Assembly (NCBI RefSeq): GCF_030272895.1
Contig: NZ_JALRNF010000001.1
Coordinates: 1 to 64,000 of the forward strand
DNA length: 64,000 nt
Reading direction: 5' to 3'
Source: Pseudomonas sp. BGr12
Lineage (GTDB): Bacteria > Pseudomonadota > Gammaproteobacteria > Pseudomonadales > Pseudomonadaceae
How positions within the stretch are numbered: the stretch's first letter is position 1; each line of letters opens with the position of its first letter. A program made the position numbers and the translations under genes. Under the pieces are notes generated by a model. It was not told the origin of the DNA, searched no databases, and saw only the letters and a list, made by a program, of their open reading frames with translations. Positions 25,170-34,131 of the stretch are shown here, one piece after another.

Positions 25170-25520
25170 TTACAAGCAGGTCGCCAGTGCCGCCATGCGC
25201 CGCAGCGCGACGCTGTCGTTCTTCTTCGCGTAGTAGCTGACCGCCGTGGTCGCCCCTTGCCCCTGGATGTCGGCGAAGGATTCGGCTTCGCGGGTGTAGA
25301 CGGTGAAACCGCCCTGTTTGTTCGGCTCCAGGTAGCCGCTGGCATCGACGCCGAACACGTCTTCGTCCTGCCAGCCGAACTGGATGCACTGGGCCACACG
25401 GTCGGCCGGCTTGCTCGAGGTGAAGCTCTTGTTCGGCGCCTTGGCCCGGGCCGCCTCCATGGCCGAAGACGCACAACCGGCCAACAACGCTGCAGCGACC
25501 ACCGCCATTACTACCCGCAT
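25170..25520 (-). CDS. Small predicted lipoprotein
   Basis: This 116-residue protein has a lipoprotein signal (MRVVMAVVAAALLAGC, lipobox LLAGC with Cys16). The mature part includes ADRVAQCIQFGWQDEDVFGV and SYYAKKNDSVALRRMAALAT. No enzymatic motif is seen. It is typical of short Pseudomonas envelope lipoproteins of unknown function. The ATG at 25520 is used because the signal peptide begins there; upstream in-frame codons encode Arg-rich sequence unlike a leader. It converges on the DUF1275 gene with a 4-bp gap. Confidence 0.7.
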   Translation of the reverse strand: MRVVMAVVAAALLAGCASSAMEAARAKAPNKSFTSSKPADRVAQCIQFGWQDEDVFGVDASGYLEPNKQGGFTVYTREAESFADIQGQGATTAVSYYAKKNDSVALRRMAALATCL

Positions 25521-25603
25521 GACACACCCTCGTCGGAAAAAACGCCGACTGTAGCATTGCCGGCGCCTCACGTCCTGGCGTCGTCAACGCGCCTTGCGCG
25601 GGA

Positions 25604-25975
25604 TCACAGCTGTCGCCCCAGGGCATTGAGCGTGCGCAGCACCAGGGCACAGCCACGGCGGGTGTCCGGTTCACGCAACAGCGTCAGCAGGCCGTACAGG
25701 TTGGGGGGTTCGCTGTCCTTGCGGGTCTGGGCCGTGGCCAGGCGCACGGCATTGCCCAGGTTCCAGCTCAGGGCCGTGGCCTGCTCGAACTGCACCGAGA
25801 GCTTTTCGACCATGGCCGCATCGAGCAGATCGACCAGGTCGGACAGCAATGATGCCAGGTCGACCAGGTTGTCCAGGCGCCCACCATCGAGCAAGGGTTG
25901 CAGCTTGTGCACCAAGGCTTCCAGGCCCGGGTTCTCGCCCTGCACGACGAGGGTATCGGTCACGTCCATCTCCAT
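25604..25975 (-). CDS. DUF1641 protein, partner of the adjacent SQR-like flavoprotein
   Basis: This 123-residue mostly helical protein has the DUF1641 pattern (LDNLVDLASLLSDLVDLLDA and NLYGLLTLLREPDTRRGCAL). The family commonly sits beside sulfide:quinone-reductase-like or formate-dehydrogenase-associated flavoproteins and may be an accessory subunit. Here it follows the flavoprotein gene on the same strand with a 21-nt gap, so the two are probably one transcription unit. No cofactor-binding residues are visible. Confidence 0.8.
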   Translation of the reverse strand: MEMDVTDTLVVQGENPGLEALVHKLQPLLDGGRLDNLVDLASLLSDLVDLLDAAMVEKLSVQFEQATALSWNLGNAVRLATAQTRKDSEPPNLYGLLTLLREPDTRRGCALVLRTLNALGRQL

Positions 25976-25996
25976 CAGCTCCTCCCGGGTGTCGGG

Positions 25997-27187
25997 TCAC
26001 AGCATGCCGCGGGCTACGGCCCAGTACAGGCCACGGTTGAATCCATTCCTGAGCAGCCCGCCAAGCTTGGTCGGTGGCGTGGGCAGCACATCGTGACGGT
26101 AGTCGTAGGTCAGCGGCATGCCGGCGTTCAGGCCCATCTGTGCGGCGGCCTGGACCTTGCCGTCGTACACCGCCACCGTTTTGCCCAGGCGAATCTCGCC
26201 AGCAATGTTGTCGGCGATCACCGGCGCCTGGTTGTGACAGGCGCCGCCGGCCTTGCTCACCGGCAGGTCGACGGTGTCGCCGATCACGTACACCCCTTCC
26301 AGACCATAGACCTGCAAGGTTTCATGGTTGGTCGGCAGCCAGCCTTCCTGGTTCGCGGCCTGGGACACGCCGCTTGCCAGCACCGCGTCCACCGCACGGA
26401 TGGGCGGTGTGGCCATGAGGATGTCGTAGGGTTGCGCATCGCCCTCTTCGGAGTAGGCGATGCGCTGCTCGGGATCGACCTTGGCGAGGGTGAAGCCGCG
26501 CTGAAAGTGAATGTTCTTGCGGGCGAACAGACCCGGCAGGATCTCGCCGGTGGGCCGCTGCAGGAACAGGCAGTTGCGCAGCAGCTGGGCGGTGGTCGGG
26601 TAGGTGTAGATGATCTCGACCTTGTCCCGTACCCCACGGCGGCGCAGGTAGTCGTCGAGCATCAGGGTGGTTTCCACCGGCGCGATGCCGCATTGATGCG
26701 GCACGTTCGGCGTTTGCGGAAAGCTCACGGTAATGAAGATCCGCCCCTTTTCGATGCTTGCCAGGCGCCGGGCCAGCTGGCGCGCCGGCTCATACTGGTA
26801 GAAATGATCACCACCCTGGGAGAGCCCTTCGATGCGTTCGGGGGCCGGCACACAACCGGTGGCGATCACCAGGAAGTCATAGCCGAAGCGCTTGCCGCTG
26901 CGGGTATGCAGCGTCTGCGCGGCGAAGTCGAAGCGGGTGACGTCCTGCACCTGGAAGTCGATTTCCGGGCGCAGCAAGCTGCGTTCGGGGCGCTTGAGTT
27001 CTTCCTGGAAGAACAGGTCGAAGGCCACATACATGAACGCCGGCTTGTAGTAGTGATCGGGTGAGTTGGACAGCAGCGTGATACGCACCTGGTCGCGCAG
27101 GATCTCCGGATAGAGCTTGCCGACCAGTTGATTGGCGAGCATGGTGCCGCCGACGCCACCACCCACGATAAGAATATGCTTTGCCAT
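25997..27187 (-). CDS. FAD-dependent pyridine-nucleotide-disulfide-type oxidoreductase, SQR-like
   Basis: This 396-residue flavoprotein has the N-terminal FAD dinucleotide-binding motif HILIVGGGVGGTMLA (residues 4-18). A second nucleotide-binding region contains FLVIATGCVPAPERIEG, and GVYVIGDTVDLPVSKAGG is the C-terminal FAD-contacting motif. The layout is that of sulfide:quinone oxidoreductase/NDH-2-like enzymes. The paired cysteines needed for true sulfide oxidation are not obvious, apart from a Cys in MPHQCGIAPVE-like sequence and another in RNCLFLQRP. It is predicted to be peripheral at the inner membrane, passing electrons to quinone. The ATG at 27187 begins the FAD fold; longer in-frame starts overlap the divergent SRAP gene. 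Confidence 0.8.
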   Translation of the reverse strand: MAKHILIVGGGVGGTMLANQLVGKLYPEILRDQVRITLLSNSPDHYYKPAFMYVAFDLFFQEELKRPERSLLRPEIDFQVQDVTRFDFAAQTLHTRSGKRFGYDFLVIATGCVPAPERIEGLSQGGDHFYQYEPARQLARRLASIEKGRIFITVSFPQTPNVPHQCGIAPVETTLMLDDYLRRRGVRDKVEIIYTYPTTAQLLRNCLFLQRPTGEILPGLFARKNIHFQRGFTLAKVDPEQRIAYSEEGDAQPYDILMATPPIRAVDAVLASGVSQAANQEGWLPTNHETLQVYGLEGVYVIGDTVDLPVSKAGGACHNQAPVIADNIAGEIRLGKTVAVYDGKVQAAAQMGLNAGMPLTYDYRHDVLPTPPTKLGGLLRNGFNRGLYWAVARGML

Positions 27188-27287
27188 GAGTACGCTTCCC
27201 TGCGAACGAATCCTGACCGCTTCGCGGGCTATAGTCAGAGAAGCCTCAACGCCACGCCAATAACCCTTGGCTATAGGGGTTACTCCC

Positions 27288-27941
27288 ATGTGTGGAAGAC
27301 TCAGCCAGTACCACGGCATCCATGATTTCGTCGATGCCCTGAGCATGCCCGGCGCCCTGGCCAACGAGGTCGGCGAGCAGCCGCTTGAGCGCTACAACGT
27401 GGCGCCGAGCACCCAGGTTGCCGTGATCACGGCGCAAGCAGCCCGTTGGCTGCGCTGGGGCTGGCGCCCGCACTGGGCCCGGGACCGGGCGCCGCCGATC
27501 AATGCCCGGGTGGAAAAGGTCGCCCATTCGCCCTACTTCCGGGCGATCTGGGGGCATCGCTTGATCGTGCCGGTGGATGGCTGGTTCGAATGGGTCGACG
27601 AAGGCGGGCCGAAAAAGCAGCCCTGGTACATCCATCGCCGCGACGGCCTGCCGGTGTTCTGTGCCGGCATCGGGCAGTGGGGTGTGGGGGAGGATGACGG
27701 CTTTGTCATCATTACCGCCGACAGTGCCGGTGGCATGGTGGATATCCATGACCGCCGACCGGTTGCCCTGGCGCCGGAGCTGGCCCGGGACTGGCTCAAT
27801 CCCGACTGCGACAAGGCCCAGGCCGAGCAGATGCTGCTGAACCTTGGCGAGCCGGCCGAAGCGTTCGACTGGTACCGGGTCGACAAGGCGGTGGGCAATG
27901 TGCGCAACCAGGGGGCCGGGTTGATCAGGGCCGCCCTGTAG
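27288..27941 (+). CDS. SOS response-associated peptidase/HMCES-like abasic-site processing protein (SRAP)
   Basis: This 217-residue SRAP-domain protein (YedK/HMCES family) crosslinks to abasic sites in single-stranded DNA through Cys2 after Met removal. The sequence starts MCGRLSQ, as required. The conserved Glu is in GWFEWVDE and the conserved His in VDIHDRRPVAL. Arg and Asn of the active site fall in the NARVEKV region. The start at 27288 is fixed by the Cys2 requirement, although an upstream in-frame ATG exists. It is a single gene, divergent from the flavoprotein. No SOS box was recognised upstream. Confidence 0.92.
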   Translation: MCGRLSQYHGIHDFVDALSMPGALANEVGEQPLERYNVAPSTQVAVITAQAARWLRWGWRPHWARDRAPPINARVEKVAHSPYFRAIWGHRLIVPVDGWFEWVDEGGPKKQPWYIHRRDGLPVFCAGIGQWGVGEDDGFVIITADSAGGMVDIHDRRPVALAPELARDWLNPDCDKAQAEQMLLNLGEPAEAFDWYRVDKAVGNVRNQGAGLIRAAL

Positions 27942-27949
27942 CGCGGCCG

Positions 27950-28032
27950 ATCGCAGGCTGCGCCAGCTCCCACAATGTGAACTGCCCCAGTTCAATGTCC
28001 GCCCCCCTGTGGGAGCTGGCGAAGCCTGCGAT
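27950..28032. repeat. Second REP type, inverted pair
   Basis: ATCGCAGGCTGCGCCAGCTC plus CCACA (27950-27974) faces TGTGGGAGCTGGCGAAGCCT plus GCGAT (28008-28032) with one mismatch. The core GGGAGCTGGC differs from the main REP family of this window. Confidence 0.85.
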
Positions 28033-28114
28033 GGGCTGCGCAGCAGCCCCAAATCAATGAACCACCCTGCACTTTCTGCCAGACTCTCGGGCGTGTACGT
28101 ATCAGGAAGATCGC

Positions 28115-29944
28115 ATGAACCACGAATTGCTCTGGGTGCTGGGCCTGCTGTTGACCAGCGTTGTCCTGTTCATCATCAACCGGCCACGCATGGATGTGGT
28201 CGCCCTGCTGATGATCGTGGCCCTGCCGCTGACCGGCATTCTCAGCGTCCAGGAAGCCCTGGCCGGCTTCAGCGACCCCAACGTGGTACTGATCGCCGCG
28301 TTGTTCGTCATCGGCGAAGGCCTGGTGCGCACCGGCATCGCCTACCGCATCGGTGAATGGATGGCCGACCGCGCCGGCAACAGCGAGGTGCGCCTGCTGG
28401 TGCTGTTGATGGTCTGCGTGGCCGGGCTCGGCTCGGTGATGAGCTCCACCGGTGTGGTCGCCATCTTTATCCCGGTGGTGCTCAGCATCGCCGCGCGCAT
28501 GAAGGTCTCGCCCAGTCGGCTGATGATGCCGCTGAGCTTCGCCGGCCTGATCAGCGGCATGCTCAGCCTGGTGGCCACGCCACCGAACGTGGTGGTGCAC
28601 AGTGAGCTGGTGCGCCACGGTGAAAGTGGCTTCAGCTTTTTCAGCTTCACCCCCTTTGGCCTGGTGATCCTGGCCCTGGGTGTCGGCTATATGCTGCTGA
28701 CCCGCCACTGGCTCAGCGGCGAGGTGCGCAAGGATGGCAGCCCGCAAACCCGCCGCACCCTGCTCGACCTGGTCATCGACTACAAGCTGGCCGGCCGCGA
28801 ACGGCGCTTGCGGGTGCGCCCGGACTCGCCGCTGATCGGCCACAGCCTGAGCGAGCTGAAGCTGCGCACCGTGCATGGCGCCAACGTGGTCGGCATCGAG
28901 CGCCAGCACAAGTTCACCACCCGGGTGATCAGCCCCGACTCCAGCACCACGGTGCACGAGGGCGACGTGCTGCTGCTCGACCTGTTCGCCCCGCGCGACG
29001 ACCTGCGCAGCCTGTGCCAGAGCATGAAACTCGAACCGCTGCACTTCAAGGCCGCCTATTTCATCGATCAGTCCCACGCCGTGGGCATGGCCGAGGTGTC
29101 GGTGGTGCCCGGCTCGCAACTGATCGGCAAAAGCGTGCTGGAGCTGAATTTTCGCAGCCGCTGGGACCTCAACGTGGTCGGCCTGCGCCGTGGCCAGAAC
29201 GCCATCGAAGAGCAGTTGGTGGAAGAGAAACTCAAGCTCGGCGATACCCTGCTGGTGATCGGCCCGTGGAAAGCGGTGCGCCAGTTGCAGGCCCAGCCCA
29301 GGGATTTCCTGGTCCTGAGCCTGCCGGCGGAAGTGGACAATGTCGCCCCGGCCCTGAACCAGGCGCCTTACGCCCTGCTCAGCCTGGCGGTGATGGTCGG
29401 CCTGATGATCAGCGGCGTGGTGCCCAATGTCATCGCCGCCCTGATCGCGTGCCTGTTGATGGGCGCCGGGCGCTGCATCGACATGAACAGCGCCTACCGC
29501 GCGATCCACTGGCAGAGCCTGGTGCTGATCGTCGGCATGCTGCCCTTTGCCCTGGCCCTGCAGAAAACCGGCGGCATCGCCCTGGCGGTGAACGCACTGG
29601 TGCAGGTGCTGGGCAGCGCCGGGCCGTACATGATCCTGGCCAGCCTGTTCGTCATCACCGCGCTCATCGGCCTGTTCATCTCCAACACCGCCACCGCCGT
29701 GCTGATGGCGCCGGTGGCGATCAGCACCGCCGAGCAGCTGGGCGCCTCGCCCTACCCCTTTGCGATGATCGTCGCCCTGGCCGCCTCGGCAGCGTTCATG
29801 ACGCCGGTGTCGTCGCCGGTGAACACCCTGGTGCTGGGCCCGGGTCAGTACCGCTTCGGCGACTTCGTCAAGGTCGGGGTGCCCTTCACCTTGCTGGTGA
29901 TGGTGGTCAGCGTGTTCATGGTGCCGTGGATTTTTGCCCTTTGA
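28115..29944 (+). CDS. SLC13-family permease with two TrkA-C domains
   Basis: This 609-residue transporter has two hydrophobic halves (about residues 1-200 and 400-609) of the SLC13/CitMHS type, with [18 protein letters not shown] and [17 protein letters not shown] as paired re-entrant motifs. A central soluble part (about 215-395) carries two RCK/TrkA-C regulatory domains. The family moves divalent anions such as sulfate or dicarboxylates with Na+. The substrate cannot be assigned here. Its 3' end overlaps the convergent DUF3313 gene by 29 bp. A suitable GGAAG precedes the ATG. Confidence 0.85.
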   Translation: MNHELLWVLGLLLTSVVLFIINRPRMDVVALLMIVALPLTGILSVQEALAGFSDPNVVLIAALFVIGEGLVRTGIAYRIGEWMADRAGNSEVRLLVLLMVCVAGLGSVMSSTGVVAIFIPVVLSIAARMKVSPSRLMMPLSFAGLISGMLSLVATPPNVVVHSELVRHGESGFSFFSFTPFGLVILALGVGYMLLTRHWLSGEVRKDGSPQTRRTLLDLVIDYKLAGRERRLRVRPDSPLIGHSLSELKLRTVHGANVVGIERQHKFTTRVISPDSSTTVHEGDVLLLDLFAPRDDLRSLCQSMKLEPLHFKAAYFIDQSHAVGMAEVSVVPGSQLIGKSVLELNFRSRWDLNVVGLRRGQNAIEEQLVEEKLKLGDTLLVIGPWKAVRQLQAQPRDFLVLSLPAEVDNVAPALNQAPYALLSLAVMVGLMISGVVPNVIAALIACLLMGAGRCIDMNSAYRAIHWQSLVLIVGMLPFALALQKTGGIALAVNALVQVLGSAGPYMILASLFVITALIGLFISNTATAVLMAPVAISTAEQLGASPYPFAMIVALAASAAFMTPVSSPVNTLVLGPGQYRFGDFVKVGVPFTLLVMVVSVFMVPWIFAL

Positions 29945-30623
29945 GCGCGCTGAACTTCTGCGCCTGGAAGGTTTCGGCGGCCTGGCGCCATTCCTGCGCC
30001 CAGCCGTCGAGCACCACCTTGAGGTTGTCGGCGGTCATCACCTGCTCGTCGTTCTCCAGCGGCAGGCCGGTGCCCTTGCGCACCACTTCGGCGACCACGG
30101 CGCGGCTGCCGCCATCGAGGAAGGCCGCTTCGGTGGCGATCACACTGTCGAGGTCGCGGATGCCGATGGCACTGCTGACCCCGGCGGCCACCAGGGTCAC
30201 CGGCAGCCATTCGTAATAATGCAGCGCCTGGGTATGGGCGCTGACCGAGGTGATCGCCGGACGCACGATCAGGGTGTTTGGCCCGGGCTGCTCGACCAGG
30301 GTCAGGACCTTGCCCAGCTCACGCTTGAGCGCCACGTCGTAGTAGCCGGTCACCGCCTTGAGGGTCGACTCGGGGATTCGCGTACTGGCCTGGGGCACCG
30401 GGTAGAACTGGCTCGGCGCGATGTACACCTGGGTGTAGCGCTCCATGTGCAGCTCGGGGCTGATCCAGCGCAGCACCGCGTCACCGGAGGCGGTCTTGTA
30501 CTCGTTCAACTGGTCATAGTTGCGCAGAAAGCCCGAATACTCCTTGGGCGTGACCCGGTTGTGGCTGCAACCGGTCATCATCAGCGACAGGCACAGCACC
30601 GGCGCGATCATCTGCTTACGCAT
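29916..30623 (-). CDS. DUF3313 lipoprotein
   Basis: This 235-residue protein has a lipoprotein signal peptide ([19 protein letters not shown], lipobox MTGC with Cys19). The body is of the DUF3313 family ([39 protein letters not shown]). The family is common in gamma-proteobacterial envelopes and of unknown function. The ATG at 30623 is used because GGGAG lies about 10 nt upstream. Its start overlaps the stop of the gene at 30616-30939, so the two are translationally coupled. Confidence 0.8.
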   Translation of the reverse strand: MRKQMIAPVLCLSLMMTGCSHNRVTPKEYSGFLRNYDQLNEYKTASGDAVLRWISPELHMERYTQVYIAPSQFYPVPQASTRIPESTLKAVTGYYDVALKRELGKVLTLVEQPGPNTLIVRPAITSVSAHTQALHYYEWLPVTLVAAGVSSAIGIRDLDSVIATEAAFLDGGSRAVVAEVVRKGTGLPLENDEQVMTADNLKVVLDGWAQEWRQAAETFQAQKFSALKGQKSTAP

Positions 30624-30939
30624 GACAGGCACTCCCGCCGTTTTGCCTGGCCGGCTTTGGCGCCGTGCCGGAGCGTTCGACGTGCAGATGGCCGTTGCCC
30701 ATGATCCAGTGCACCAGTTCGGTCAGCGGCACCTTGTAGCTGTATTCCATCCATTGGCTGCTGGTGGGGTTGTAGCGCTCGAAGTAGTGGCTGAGCATTA
30801 CGTGCGTACCGTCCTCACACAGTCCCAGGCGCGAATCCTGATAGCTGAGCAGCGCATTGCGCCACAAGTCCTGGGTGCGCAGGTCGAGGGTCAGCGATTG
30901 GCTGCAGTCGAGGCCGTCGATTGGAGGTTGTGCCGGCAT
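30616..30939 (-). CDS. Small conserved hypothetical protein
   Basis: This 107-residue protein is not recognised. It has no signal peptide or membrane segment. It contains SQSLTLDLRTQDLWRNALLS and GTHVMLSHYFERYNPTSSQW, suggesting a small alpha/beta cytoplasmic fold. Its last 8 bases overlap the start of the DUF3313 lipoprotein gene, which argues that it is a real, cotranslated gene. It is divergent from the two-component regulator at 31105. A long reading frame extending upstream through the response regulator is a high-GC shadow. Confidence 0.65.
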   Translation of the reverse strand: MPAQPPIDGLDCSQSLTLDLRTQDLWRNALLSYQDSRLGLCEDGTHVMLSHYFERYNPTSSQWMEYSYKVPLTELVHWIMGNGHLHVERSGTAPKPARQNGGSACHA

Positions 30940-31104
30940 GGAGGTATTCCCTTGGTTTGGACTGCCGACAGGATGACTTCGGCGCTTTGCTGGCAGATGT
31001 CCGCTTTGTGTCGCGACCGAAGGATTGTTACTCGATTGAAATATATGACCGGCGGCCCAGAATGGTTTTAGATACGCACTTTTCCGGCCCCACTGGACCC
31101 CAAC

Positions 31105-31812
31105 GTGAGCAGACTGCTGATCGTCGATGACGACGTGGAAATTTGTGCCCTGCTGAAGAAGTTCTTTGTCATGCACGGCTACGAGGTCGACCTGGCCGCC
31201 AATGGCACGGCCATGTGGGCGGCGATCGAACAGCAGCGCCCGGATACCATCATCCTCGACTTGATGCTGCCTGGCGAAAGCGGCCTGACCCTGTGCCAGA
31301 AGCTGCGCAGCAGCACCGGCATCCCGATCATCATGCTCACCGCCATGGACGAGCTGAGCGACCGCATCATCGGCCTGGAACTGGGCGCCGACGACTACCT
31401 GGGCAAGCCTTTCGACGCCCGCGAACTGCTGGCCCGCCTGCGCGCCGTGCAGCGCCGCGCCGGCGAGCAACTGCGTGCGCAGGTCGAAGAAACCCGGCCA
31501 CTGATCCGCTTCGACGACTGGCACCTGGATGTCACCCGCCGCGAACTGCGCACCCCGCAAGGCGTCATGGTGCCGCTGTCGGCCGGTGAGTTCGACCTGC
31601 TGCTGGTGTTCCTCGAACACCCGCAGCGCATCCTCACCCGCGAGCAATTGATCGACCTGGCCCGCGGCCACGGCCACGAGGCCTACGACCGCAGCATCGA
31701 CGTGCAGGTCAGCCGCCTGCGGCGCAAGATCGAGCCGGACAGCAAGCGCCCGGCGCTGATCCGTACCGTGCGCAACGGTGGCTATATGTTCGACGCCAAG
31801 GTCAGCCGCTGA
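31105..31812 (+). CDS. OmpR-family response regulator
   Basis: This 235-residue response regulator has a receiver domain with the acidic pair in IVDDDVE, phosphoacceptor Asp in TIILDLMLPGES and the conserved Lys in DDYLGKPF. A winged-helix DNA-binding domain follows (about 135-230, LSAGEFDLLLVFLEHPQRIL). It starts with GTG. The gene overlaps the kinase gene by 1 base (TGATG), so the pair is coupled. The inducing signal and regulon are unknown. The neighbouring divergent small protein/DUF3313 pair is the nearest possible target. Confidence 0.9.
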   Translation: MSRLLIVDDDVEICALLKKFFVMHGYEVDLAANGTAMWAAIEQQRPDTIILDLMLPGESGLTLCQKLRSSTGIPIIMLTAMDELSDRIIGLELGADDYLGKPFDARELLARLRAVQRRAGEQLRAQVEETRPLIRFDDWHLDVTRRELRTPQGVMVPLSAGEFDLLLVFLEHPQRILTREQLIDLARGHGHEAYDRSIDVQVSRLRRKIEPDSKRPALIRTVRNGGYMFDAKVSR

Positions 31813-33152
31813 TGATCCGCCTCGACCTTCGCCGTGACGGTATCAGCCGGCGCATCGCCCTGACCATCATCGCCGCCATGCTGATTTCGGTGCTGCTGAA
31901 CATTCTTTTCGTGCAGGTGGCCGGCGTCTGGGCGCGCCCGCCCCTGAGCAAGACCGGCCTGCTCGAACAAATTGCCGTCACAGCGCGCATGCTCCACGCG
32001 GCGCCCCGCGATCAGCGCGAGCTATTGGCCAATGCCGCGAGCAACCCTCAACTGCAGGTGCAGTGGAGCCCGGCGCGAGAACCGCTGGCCCTGCCCGGCA
32101 CCGGCGAGCCGATCGATATCGGGGCGGTGCCTGAACTGCATGAGCTGTTGGCCATGCGCCCGCTCAGGGTCGAAGGCTTCCAACCTGGCGACTGGCCAGC
32201 ATCCAGCCCCGATGCCCATTACAAGCTGGTGATGCAGATGGCCGACGGCAGCTGGCTGGCCTTTACCCCGCCGTACCGCAGCTGGGGCCTGAGCACGGGC
32301 ATGCGCCTGACCATCATCGGCCTCCTGGCGCTGGTCGCCGCCGTGCTGGTGGCCTGGGTCGGCACCCGCCAGCTGGCCGGCCCCTTGCAGCGCTTCGCCC
32401 GCGCCGCCCGGCGCTTTGGCAGCGACCTGCGGGCACCGCCCATTCGCCCGGAAGGCCCCCACGAACTGCGCCAGGCCATCACCGCCTTCAACACCATGCA
32501 GGCGCAGATCCAGCACTTCATCGCCGAACGCACGCAAATGCTCGCAGCGATTTCCCATGACCTGCGCGCGCCCCTGACCCGCATGCGCCTGCGCGGCGAA
32601 TTCATTGAAGACCCCGAGCAGCAGCGCAAGCTGTTTCGTGATGTCGATGAAATGCAGCACATGATCAACGCCGCGCTGAGTTTCTTCCGCGACGAGACCC
32701 GGCTGGAAACCACCACACCGTTCGACCTCGCCGAGCTGCTGTGGACCCTGGTCGACGACTACCGCGACCAGCAGATCGAAGTGGCGTTCTCGGGGCCGGC
32801 AAATCTGGTGTACCAGGGTCGACCACTGGGCCTGAAACGCGCGGTTACAAATTTGATCGACAACGCCGTCAAGTATGCCGGCGCGCCAAAAATCCGCCTG
32901 AGCAGCACCGCCCATACCCTGCTGATCGAGATCAGCGACCAGGGTCCGGGCATTCCCGACGCTTCGCTGGAAGAGGTGTTCGTGCCTTTCTTCCGCCTGG
33001 AAAGTTCGCGCAACCGCGACACCGGTGGCGTCGGCCTGGGCCTGCCTTCAGCCCGCACAGCCATACGCGAACAGGGCGGCGAGCTGACGTTGCGCAACCA
33101 GTCAGGTGGCGGCCTGCTGGCGCGCATCGAGTTGCCGCGGGTGACCGACTGA
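31812..33152 (+). CDS. Sensor histidine kinase, partner of the upstream regulator
   Basis: This 446-residue membrane kinase has a first transmembrane helix at about 16-36 (ALTIIAAMLISVLLNILF), a periplasmic loop of about 120 residues and a second helix at about 160-180 (LTIIGLLALVAAVLVAWVG). A HAMP segment follows. The dimerisation/phosphoacceptor motif is AAISHDLRAPLTRMRLRGEF, then NLIDNAVKYA (N box) and SDQGPGIPD (G1). VGLGLPSART is the G2 box. It is an EnvZ/RstB-like kinase. Confidence 0.9.
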   Translation: MIRLDLRRDGISRRIALTIIAAMLISVLLNILFVQVAGVWARPPLSKTGLLEQIAVTARMLHAAPRDQRELLANAASNPQLQVQWSPAREPLALPGTGEPIDIGAVPELHELLAMRPLRVEGFQPGDWPASSPDAHYKLVMQMADGSWLAFTPPYRSWGLSTGMRLTIIGLLALVAAVLVAWVGTRQLAGPLQRFARAARRFGSDLRAPPIRPEGPHELRQAITAFNTMQAQIQHFIAERTQMLAAISHDLRAPLTRMRLRGEFIEDPEQQRKLFRDVDEMQHMINAALSFFRDETRLETTTPFDLAELLWTLVDDYRDQQIEVAFSGPANLVYQGRPLGLKRAVTNLIDNAVKYAGAPKIRLSSTAHTLLIEISDQGPGIPDASLEEVFVPFFRLESSRNRDTGGVGLGLPSARTAIREQGGELTLRNQSGGGLLARIELPRVTD

Positions 33153-33217
33153 GTGTTAACGCCCACTTAACTGCACGTCGATACTGTAGGGCTCCTCTCC
33201 CTTCAGAAACGTCCTTT

Positions 33218-33243
33218 GGCCCACCTCGTGTGGGCCTTTTTTT
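33218..33243 (+). terminator. Rho-independent terminator after the two-component operon
   Basis: GGCCCAC (33218-33224), a 5-nt loop and GTGGGCC (33230-33236) form a perfect stem followed by seven T residues, about 65 nt past the kinase stop codon. Confidence 0.9.
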
Positions 33244-33345
33244 GCCCGGCTGTCCGCCCCCGCCCCCGGGGCTGCGGGAAACAAAATTCTGAATTCGTGG
33301 TCAGAGCGTGTAACCTTCCCCCGCTGTGCGGATAAAGGATCCACA

Positions 33346-33600
33346 GTGCTGAAACACCTGACCCGCTTTGCCCTGCTCGCCACGGTGCTGTCCACAGCCG
33401 GTTGCTACTACCACGACTACGACCGTGGCGACTACCGCTACGACCGCGACCATCGCTATTCCCGCGACTGGGATAACGACCGTGATGACCGCGACCACCG
33501 CAAGTACAGCAAGCGCTACCGCGATGACGACCGCTATCGCTACTACGACAACGACCATCGTCGCGACCGTGACGATGATGACGACGACGATGACGATTGA
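33346..33600 (+). CDS. Small Asp/Arg/Tyr-rich predicted lipoprotein
   Basis: This 84-residue protein has a lipoprotein signal (MLKHLTRFALLATVLSTAGC, lipobox TAGC, Cys20). The mature part is almost entirely Asp, Arg, Tyr, His and Lys (HDYDRGDYRYDRDHRYSRD and similar) and ends in nine consecutive Asp residues. It starts with GTG behind AAAGGAT. The alternating basic/acidic composition suggests an unstructured, charge-patterned envelope peptide that might bind cations or polyanions. I know of no assigned function. It precedes the glycine-zipper gene on the same strand. Confidence 0.65.
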   Translation: MLKHLTRFALLATVLSTAGCYYHDYDRGDYRYDRDHRYSRDWDNDRDDRDHRKYSKRYRDDDRYRYYDNDHRRDRDDDDDDDDD

Positions 33601-33653
33601 TCGCCAGCCGCACCCTCTTCTGACCGACTACCGTATTGCCTGAGGTTCACACC

Positions 33654-34082
33654 ATGCGTATCACCATTCCTGCTTTGACGTTGGGTATCCTGCTTTCCCA
33701 GGCCGCCATGGCCGATAGCGATTTGAATTCTGCCGTTGGCGGTGGCCTGGGCGGCGCGTTGGGTAACGCGGTCGGCCAGCAGATCGGCGGCAGCACCGGC
33801 GCGGCCATTGGTGCCGGCGTTGGCGGCGCGGCCGGCAGCGCCGTCGGCGCGCGCAAGGGCAACCGCACCGAGGCGGCCATTGGCGGTGGCCTGGGCTCGG
33901 CCGGTGGTTCGGTGATCGGCAACCAGATCGGCGGCAAGACCGGCTCGACCATCGGCGCGGGCCTGGGCGGCGCCGCCGGTGGTGCCCTGGGCAACCACAT
34001 CGCCGACAAGGATCGCCACGACTCCGGTGGCAATGACTACAAGCACAAACACAAGCATAAACACAAACACAAGCACGACTGA
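33654..34082 (+). CDS. Exported glycine-zipper protein with a Lys-His repeat tail
   Basis: This 142-residue protein has a Sec signal peptide (MRITIPALTLGILLSQAAMA/DS). Two glycine-zipper blocks follow (GGGLGGALGNAVGQQIGG and GAGLGGAAGGALGNHIAD), each made of G-x-x-x-G steps typical of membrane-inserting or oligomerising helices. The C-terminus is an HKHKHKHKHKHKHD-type tail able to coordinate metal. Glycine-zipper proteins of this size are common in the envelope of Pseudomonas (OmpA/Rcs-type associated). The metal-binding tail is unusual. The ATG at 33654 is chosen because the signal peptide starts there. Confidence 0.75.
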   Translation: MRITIPALTLGILLSQAAMADSDLNSAVGGGLGGALGNAVGQQIGGSTGAAIGAGVGGAAGSAVGARKGNRTEAAIGGGLGSAGGSVIGNQIGGKTGSTIGAGLGGAAGGALGNHIADKDRHDSGGNDYKHKHKHKHKHKHD

Positions 34083-34084
34083 CA

Positions 34085-34124
34085 CCCATGAAAAAGGCCC
34101 GCATCAGCGGGCCTTTTTCATGGG
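34085..34124. terminator. Bidirectional terminator
   Basis: A perfect 18-bp stem: CCCATGAAAAAGGCCCGC (34085-34102), loop ATCA, then GCGGGCCTTTTTCATGGG (34107-34124). With A and T runs on both sides it can terminate both the glycine-zipper gene and the convergent racemase-like gene. Confidence 0.92.
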
Positions 34125-34131
34125 CGATGGA

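Noticed and set aside
30616..31677. A long minus-strand frame continuing from the small hypothetical gene through the response regulator
   Set aside because: Only the part from the ATG at 30939 is plausible; the rest is antisense to a clear OmpR-family gene.
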